Of a stretch of DNA of 51,331 bases, positions 46,497 through 51,331 are shown piece after piece. Source of the DNA: Vicinamibacteria bacterium. GTDB lineage: Bacteria; Acidobacteriota; Vicinamibacteria; Vicinamibacterales; UBA8438. Location: positions 1-51,331 of the forward strand of contig JAJEFC010000236.1 of NCBI GenBank assembly GCA_022820675.1. The letters run 5' to 3'. Numbering within the stretch: position 1 is the stretch's first letter; the number at the start of each line of letters is the position of its first letter. The notes under the pieces were generated by a model that had not been told where the DNA came from, did not search any database, and saw nothing but the letters and a program-made list of their open reading frames with translations. The translations under genes and the position numbers were made by a program.

Positions 46497-47429
46497 CTAC
46501 TCCTCGACGGTCACGGTGACGTCGATCGGGGTGGTGCTGACCGAGTCGTCGGCGTAGGCGCGCAGCACGTGGGTGCCGGGCTCGGCGAACGTGACGGTGG
46601 TCTCGACCTGACCGCCCCGACCGCCCTCGACCGAGGCGCTCTGCGGGTCGAAGCGGACCCGGCCCGGGCCCCGGTAGTGGATCCAGGTGATGCCGAGGCC
46701 CGTCTCGCTCGCGACGCTGGCCTTGACGATGGCCTGGTTCGTCGGGTGGGGCCGCCTCGCCCGCCGGGCGCGATCCGCGGCGTCTCGGGCCGCGCGCTGC
46801 GCATCGGCGTCGTCATCGTCATCGTCGTCGTCGCGGGTCTCGGGGCGCTGCCGCGGTCCCGGAATGCCGTCGTCGCCGACGACCGCGGTGATGGTCAGCG
46901 CGTCGGGCAGGGTCACCGTCAGGTCGGTGCCGCCGGGGATGGCGATCGAGGGGTCCTGGTTGTCGGTGGGAGCCCCCTGGAGCCCCATGCCCCGGTTGGC
47001 GCGTATCACGCCGTCGTCCAGCTCCCAGCTCGGCCAGAGCCGGCCGAACGCCTGGTCGGTGCGGCCGTTGGTGGTCAGGGTCCACACGAGGTCCCGCTCC
47101 TCGCCCCAGTCGGCCGGCACCTGCACCCTGAACACGAACTGCTGGCGCCGCGGGTAGAACCGCGTGGGCTGGCCGCGGTCGGCCGGGCCCGGCTCGAACG
47201 AGTTGGCGGCGCCGACCGGGGCCTCCGGCATCTCCTGGTAGTTCCGGTTCATGTACCCGAACACCATGTTGAAGGTGCCGTCCGGGTTGCGCTCCCAGCC
47301 TTCGAACACCGGGGCGACGTTCTGGCCGCGGTCGTAGCGAATCTGGGCGTCGGCCGGCGCCGCGACCGACGCGACCAGGGCCGCCGCCGCGCACGCCATC
47401 AGCATCCGTTGAGGAGTGCGTATCGTCAT
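46497..47429 (-). CDS. Secreted hypothetical protein with an acidic insert
   Basis: About 310 aa from ATG 47429. A signal peptide (MLMACAAAALVASVAAPADA) is followed by YDRGQNVAPVFEGWERNPDG and FNMVFGYMNRNYQE, a block I have no family name for. An acidic run of eight Asp (about residues 205-212) and an Arg-rich helix lie in the middle. The C-terminal 80 residues look like an Ig-like beta-sandwich (GTHVLRAYADDSVSTTPIDV). It follows the heme/copper protein on the same strand, with 123 bp between. Confidence 0.65.
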   Translation of the reverse strand: MTIRTPQRMLMACAAAALVASVAAPADAQIRYDRGQNVAPVFEGWERNPDGTFNMVFGYMNRNYQEMPEAPVGAANSFEPGPADRGQPTRFYPRRQQFVFRVQVPADWGEERDLVWTLTTNGRTDQAFGRLWPSWELDDGVIRANRGMGLQGAPTDNQDPSIAIPGGTDLTVTLPDALTITAVVGDDGIPGPRQRPETRDDDDDDDDADAQRAARDAADRARRARRPHPTNQAIVKASVASETGLGITWIHYRGPGRVRFDPQSASVEGGRGGQVETTVTFAEPGTHVLRAYADDSVSTTPIDVTVTVEE

Positions 47430-47552
47430 CTTCACTGACTCCAGGCGTCTGCGCCATGTCCGCGACACCGCCGCCTGCAGGATTGGCCGAGTGGAGATCG
47501 GCGCCGCGCGCCGCCGATCTCCCGGAACTGGTTGTCGTTCGCGTTCTCCGAG

Positions 47553-48848
47553 CTAGTCGTCGTCGTCCGCGTTCATGGCCTCGCGCTCGGCCACCGCCGC
47601 CGCGAACTCCTCGTCGTCGAGCTCGTAGTAGCTCGTCCACGTGAACGACATGTCGTCGCTCGACCGCTGCCCGAAGCCGGCCCAGTTGTCCGGATCGGGG
47701 TTCCAGCGGTTGCCGGTCGAGTTATCGTGCCACGTGATGGTGTGCAGGAACGAGCCCGCCGGCAGCAAGGGCTGCACGTCGTCGGCGTAGTTGTAGACGA
47801 TGTGCCACCCGAAGTCCCAGTTGGCGCAACTGATGGTCTGGGTGTTCCCGTCGGGCAGGATGGCCTCGATGCACTGGCGCTTGCCGCGGTTGTGCAGGTG
47901 GGGCTGGAACCCGGTCAGACGCACGTTGGTGGTGAACGGGTGGTAGCTGTCGTGCCGTACCTCGTCCTCGCCGGCCGGGATGTCGAGGTCGAAGTTCTGG
48001 GCCAGACCGCGCGAGAACAGCTCCTTCTCGGGCTCCTCGCCCTCGGGGTAGAACTGCAGCCCCACGCTCGTGCGGTCGGTGATCTCCCGGCCGACCGAGG
48101 CGTAGTGCATGTTGAACCGGATGACGGAGTTCGCCTTGACGAGGCGGCCGGTCCCCGGCGGGAAGATGTCGCCGTTCTTGCCCTGGGCGTACTCGTTCAG
48201 GAAGTCGCCTTCGTCCGAGTCCGCGGTCTCCTGCACGCGGGTCACCGCGTGGTGCACCACCGGGAAGCCCTCGGCCGACGGCTTGGTCTCGACCGCCTTG
48301 ATCCAGCGGTCCTCGGTCAGCCCCGTCGGCGAGAAGAGGTCGCCCCACCAGTTGGCGCCCTCGGCGGGCACGACGAACGGCTCGGGGATCGGCACGATCC
48401 AGTCGGGCTCGCCGATGTGCCACATGTCGCGGTCGGCGAACTGCCGCGGCGGGGGCAGGTCCTCGGGGTTGCCGCGCGGGGCGCCGGCGTCGACCCAGGC
48501 CGCGATGGTGTCGATCTCCGCCTGGCTCAGCGACCGGTCGTACTTGAAGCCCTGGACGCCCACGTTGGGGTCGATGTACCAGGGCGGCATGGTGCGCGTC
48601 ACCACCTTGTCGCGGATCGACCGCGCCCACGGGCGGGTCTCCTCGTACGTCATCAGCGACATGGGGGCGATGTCGCCCTCCCGGTGGCAGCTCTGGCACG
48701 AGTCCTGGAGAATCGGCATCACGTCGCGCGTGAACGTGACCTCCTGATCCTGGGCGAGGGCGCCGGCGGGCAGCGCCGCCACCGCGAGCAGTGCGCCGAC
48801 GACGACGCCGAGCGAGCCGGAACCGAGGGTTCTGACGCGAGTGTTCAT
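47553..48848 (-). CDS. Secreted c-heme and copper-monooxygenase-like protein
   Basis: A 431-aa protein. A signal peptide (SLGVVVGALLAVAALPAGAL) precedes VMPILQDSCQSCHREGDIAP, a CxxCH heme site at about residue 51. The later part holds His motifs resembling copper type II ascorbate-dependent monooxygenases: FPVVHHAVTR, IRFNMHYASVG, FQPHLHNRGK and FGWHIVYNYA. It ends in a run of acidic residues. By family analogy it may oxidise small organics in the periplasm using heme-delivered electrons. The neighbour downstream is an unknown secreted protein, probably in the same operon. Confidence 0.75.
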   Translation of the reverse strand: MNTRVRTLGSGSLGVVVGALLAVAALPAGALAQDQEVTFTRDVMPILQDSCQSCHREGDIAPMSLMTYEETRPWARSIRDKVVTRTMPPWYIDPNVGVQGFKYDRSLSQAEIDTIAAWVDAGAPRGNPEDLPPPRQFADRDMWHIGEPDWIVPIPEPFVVPAEGANWWGDLFSPTGLTEDRWIKAVETKPSAEGFPVVHHAVTRVQETADSDEGDFLNEYAQGKNGDIFPPGTGRLVKANSVIRFNMHYASVGREITDRTSVGLQFYPEGEEPEKELFSRGLAQNFDLDIPAGEDEVRHDSYHPFTTNVRLTGFQPHLHNRGKRQCIEAILPDGNTQTISCANWDFGWHIVYNYADDVQPLLPAGSFLHTITWHDNSTGNRWNPDPDNWAGFGQRSSDDMSFTWTSYYELDDEEFAAAVAEREAMNADDDD

Positions 48849-48984
48849 CGGGGTGTCCTCCTGATCTGCGTAATCATGCGCCCGCGGCAGGCGCTTGTCA
48901 ATCCGTCGTCACGCCTCGCGAGCCCGGTGGCGGAACGGCCGTGGCGGCCGGTGCGGAGCCCGATGCGCTCGAAGGTGTATGGAA

Positions 48985-48999
48985 GGTGTATGATACACC
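48985..48999 (+). promoter_or_regulatory. vapBC operator palindrome over the -10 box
   Basis: GGTGTAT-G-ATACACC is a perfect 15-bp palindrome containing a TATGAT -10 box (48989-48994). An extra half-site GGTGTAT lies 12 bp upstream. The box ends 8 nt before the vapB ATG, suggesting leaderless mRNA under direct VapB autorepression. Confidence 0.65.
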
Positions 49000-49002
49000 C
49001 TC

Positions 49003-49221
49003 ATGAGAACGAACATCGTGATCGACGATGACCTGGTCCGGCAGGCGATGGCGTTGACCGGCGCCCCCACGAAGCGGGAGGCGGTGCATGTGGCGCTCTC
49101 CGACCTGGTCGAGCGCCGGAAGCGCAAGAACCTCCTGGATCTGGCCGGCGAAATCGAGTTCGCGCCGGACTTCGACCACAAGGCGTGGCGCGAGCTGCGC
49201 GGGGCCGCTCGGCGATGGTGA
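49003..49221 (+). CDS. vapB: VapB-type antitoxin
   Basis: A 72-aa protein. MRTNIVIDDDLVRQAMALTG, then TKREAVHVALSDLVERRKRK, is the ribbon-helix-helix pattern of type II antitoxins paired with VapC. The C-terminal tail (EFAPDFDHKAWRELRG) would wrap the toxin. It overlaps vapC by 7 nt, and a perfect palindrome lies directly upstream. Confidence 0.88.
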   Translation: MRTNIVIDDDLVRQAMALTGAPTKREAVHVALSDLVERRKRKNLLDLAGEIEFAPDFDHKAWRELRGAARRW

Positions 49222-49622
49222 TCGTTGACAGCTCGGTCTGGATCGAGGTGTTGCGCGGCGCCCGCGGCCGGGGGCGTCTCGAGAGCGCGATAGCCGGCGC
49301 AGACCCCGGCGAAGACCCCTGTCTGACCCGGTTCTCGCAATTGGAGCTGCTGACGGGCGCGGTCCGCCAGGATCAGTGGCGCCGGCTGGAACGCTATCTC
49401 GACGGGCAGCGCTACGTCGAAGCCGACCGGGACACGTGGCGGCGGGCGGCGCGGACGTTCTTCGATCTGCGGCGCGCGGGCAAGACCGTCCGCGGCGCCG
49501 TGGACTGCTGCATCGCCGAGATCGCGATTGCCCACGACGCGCTGCTCCTCCACCGGGACCGGGATTTTTCGGTCATCGCGACCGTCCGCCCCCTCCGCGA
49601 GCGGTGGTTCGACCTGGCGTGA
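49215..49622 (+). CDS. vapC: VapC-type PIN-domain ribonuclease toxin
   Basis: A 135-aa PIN domain. The acidic residues lie in VIVDSSVWIEVL (Asp), LTRFSQLELLTG (Glu), GAVDCCIAEIAIAHDA (Asp) and LLLHRDRDFSVIA (Asp). VapC toxins cut specific tRNA or rRNA sites when the antitoxin is lost. ATG 49215 lies inside the vapB 3' end. Confidence 0.92.
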   Translation: MVIVDSSVWIEVLRGARGRGRLESAIAGADPGEDPCLTRFSQLELLTGAVRQDQWRRLERYLDGQRYVEADRDTWRRAARTFFDLRRAGKTVRGAVDCCIAEIAIAHDALLLHRDRDFSVIATVRPLRERWFDLA

Positions 49623-49690
49623 GGGGCGGCTTTGCGAGCGCGCCGGGCTGTGCGACGATGACCGGCAACGAGAGCAACGAGGAGGAACCC

Positions 49691-50641
49691 ATGCTGAAGA
49701 GGCTTGCATTGGTCGCGCTGGCGGCGGCGGTGGGCGTGGTCTCGCTGGGAGGCCAGGGCGGGGGCGGCTCGAGCGACTACACCCCCAAGCGCATCAACAA
49801 GGCGATCGAGCTGCTCGAGCAGGACCAACCGATCTACTACACCCAGGTCAGCGGCGGCGGCTACGAGGAGGGCAAGGCGCTGGCCCAGACCTGGGCCGAC
49901 TACATCACCTACAACCTCGAGCACAGCCCGTTCGACATGACCGACCTGCGCGCGTTCATGCAGGGGCTCGTCGACGGCGGGCCGACGAAGAGCGGGCACC
50001 GGACCCCGACGGTCATCGCGGTGCTGCCGTTCGGCGGCGTCAACGAGACGGTCATGTGGGGCAACTTCTGGATGGTCGAGCACCTGCTCGGCTCGGGGGT
50101 GCACGGGGTGCTTTTGGCCCACGCGCGCACGCCCGAGGTCGTGAAGGTCCTGGTCGAGTCGGCCCGCTATCCCCACGCCAAGAAGGCCGACGGCCTCGAC
50201 GAGGGCCTGCGCGGCAGCGGCGGGCAGGGCTTCGCGGCCCGCATCTGGGGCGTGTCCAACGCCGAGTACCAGCGGCTCGCGGACCCGTGGCCCCTCAACC
50301 CCGAGGGCGAGCTGCTCGTCGGCCTGAAGATCGAGGACCGGCATGCCCTGCAGAACGCCGAGGCGAGCACCGCGGTGCCGGGCGTCGGCTTCGCCGAGTG
50401 GGGGCCGGGCGACATGAGCATGTCCTACAACGTGTCGCGGTCCGAGAACCCGCAGGTGCTCGTCGACGCGCGGGCGCGGGTGTTCGCGGCGACGAGGGCG
50501 GCGGGCATCCCGTTCCTCAACGGCATGAACGCCGGCAACATCATCGCGATGATCGACGAGGGCGTGCGCATCGGGTCGAACCCCGGGGCGGAGGCGGCCG
50601 ACATGGGCCGCCGCCACACCGGGCGCGAGATGCCCTGGTAG
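49691..50641 (+). CDS. Exported HpcH/HpaI-type aldolase-like protein
   Basis: A 316-aa protein from ATG 49691, which has GAGGAGGA 5 nt upstream. MLKRLALVALAAAVGVVSLG looks like a signal peptide, unusual for this family. The fold motifs are present: VLLAHARTPEVVKVLVESAR, GFAARIWGVSNAEYQ, LLVGLKIEDRHALQNAE (the metal-ligand Glu) and VGFAEWGPGDMSMS (the second acidic ligand). HpcH enzymes cleave or form 2-oxo acid aldols with a divalent metal. The true substrate is unknown. The 116 bp after it holds no clear element. Confidence 0.75.
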   Translation: MLKRLALVALAAAVGVVSLGGQGGGGSSDYTPKRINKAIELLEQDQPIYYTQVSGGGYEEGKALAQTWADYITYNLEHSPFDMTDLRAFMQGLVDGGPTKSGHRTPTVIAVLPFGGVNETVMWGNFWMVEHLLGSGVHGVLLAHARTPEVVKVLVESARYPHAKKADGLDEGLRGSGGQGFAARIWGVSNAEYQRLADPWPLNPEGELLVGLKIEDRHALQNAEASTAVPGVGFAEWGPGDMSMSYNVSRSENPQVLVDARARVFAATRAAGIPFLNGMNAGNIIAMIDEGVRIGSNPGAEAADMGRRHTGREMPW

Positions 50642-50757
50642 ACGTTCATCGACGGGGGGCGGCCGCGCGGGATCGTCGTGCAGCCGTTCCCCGGCAGCGA
50701 GGTCTTGGCTGCGCTCGTATCGGCAACGCGGGCCGGCGGCCCGGGAAGGAGCCGGAG

Positions 50758-51331
50758 ATGAAGCCTGCGCCCAGTCGGTTCCCGGCCCTGTGCGCGCTCG
50801 GGTGCGCGGCGGCGGCCCTGACGGCCGCGCCGGCGCCCGGCGTGCGGGCCCACGGCAGCGAGGCCCGCTACGTGGTCGAGGTCGACTGGGCCCGGCCGCG
50901 CATCGCCCACACCTACGGGCTGAGCTACTCCGAGCTGGGCCTGGGCGCCTACCGCAACGAGGTCGAGACGCGCACGGTCGCCGGACGGCGGTGCGTGGTC
51001 GGCGGGCTCATCGGCTTCGATGTCGACGACGCCTACGCGTTCGACGTCGACGAGCCGGTCACCCTGACCTACGCGACGGCCCTGACCACGCCGTTCACCG
51101 TCGTCTGGGACCGGAACGGCGGCGACGGCCTGGGCCGGACCGAGGTCCGTCCGGAAACGGGGGAAGCCGGAGGCGCCCTGCAGAGCGTCACCCTCACCCT
51201 CGACCGCGCCCGGCTCGCCGGCCACGGCACTCGAGGCATCGACTTGGCGGCCGGCAGCCGCGACGGGCTGGCCGTGTGCGACGTCGAGGTCGCCCGCAGC
51301 GGCGCCACCGAGGCGCCGGCGGCGTTCGGCC
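50758..51331 (+). CDS. Secreted protein of unknown function, N-terminal part (3' truncated by window end)
   Basis: ATG 50758 is preceded by GGAG at a very short distance (AAGGAGCCGGAG just before). The frame stays open to the end of the window, at least 191 residues. A signal peptide is visible (FPALCALGCAAAALTAAPAP, cleavage near VRAHG). The mature part is strand-rich (RYVVEVDWARPRIAHTYGLS, VTLTYATALTTPFTVVWD) and may be a beta-sandwich domain of a larger protein. I do not recognise the family. Confidence 0.55.
   Translation, partial: MKPAPSRFPALCALGCAAAALTAAPAPGVRAHGSEARYVVEVDWARPRIAHTYGLSYSELGLGAYRNEVETRTVAGRRCVVGGLIGFDVDDAYAFDVDEPVTLTYATALTTPFTVVWDRNGGDGLGRTEVRPETGEAGGALQSVTLTLDRARLAGHGTRGIDLAAGSRDGLAVCDVEVARSGATEAPAAFG

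Noticed and set aside
46455-49031. Long plus-strand frames opposite the two secreted-protein genes
   Set aside because: Antisense shadows of genes with signal peptides and recognisable motifs on the minus strand.

Overview
The window is about 51 kb of very GC-rich bacterial chromosome. Gene content points to Acidobacteriota, most likely a Vicinamibacteria-type lineage: ADOP-type ABC permeases next to a PadR regulator, a DUF1592/DUF1552 secreted gene pair, BshC of bacillithiol synthesis, and ankyrin and PEGA proteins. The lineage is inferred from gene content; no rRNA is present.

Region by region. 1-9.1 kb: the 3' end of rsmE faces a minus-strand run of hrcA-grpE-dnaJ-prmA (heat shock), xdhC, a parvulin lipoprotein and a PBP1b-like peptidoglycan synthase. 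9.1-18 kb: bshC is divergent from an operon of a PEGA-domain pseudokinase followed by carA and carB. 18-19.7 kb: a SmaI/XcyI-like restriction-modification pair with an intact N4-cytosine methyltransferase, a nuclease cut short, and a TIR-like remnant on the opposite strand. 19.7-31.2 kb: comEC, toxin-antitoxin genes, mazG, a DUF1844 protein, an MBL hydrolase, ribF, an anti-sigma-like protein, cysS, a YraN protein, tRNA-Gly and tRNA-Cys, an MFS transporter and a HigB-like toxin. 31.2-38.3 kb: an ankyrin protein, a tightly coupled DUF1592-DUF1552-metzincin operon and a DUF2807 lipoprotein. 38.4-42.5 kb: a DUF4143 ATPase gene split exactly in its P-loop by a 2,714-bp IS1595-like element of clearly lower GC. 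42.5-51.3 kb: an AbiEii-like nucleotidyltransferase pair, a graveyard of ADOP permease remnants behind padR, a coiled-coil lipoprotein, two secreted proteins (one with a heme motif and copper-monooxygenase-like histidine motifs), vapBC, an exported HpcH-like aldolase and the start of an unknown secreted protein.

The most unusual content is the IS1595-like element. It has 8-bp target duplications (GTTTTGCC) and GGGACATC ends. It carries a structured RNA with a seven-codon mini-ORF, a divergent 38-aa ORF ending in a multi-hairpin terminator, a secreted beta-sandwich-like passenger, and a transposase gene broken by an internal inversion of about 270 bp. A second unusual feature is a family of roughly 80-bp hairpin repeats, tandemly arranged at three intergenic loci; copies supply the stop codons of two unrelated genes. 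Several genes also have a -10 box only 6-13 nt before the start codon, suggesting leaderless mRNAs.
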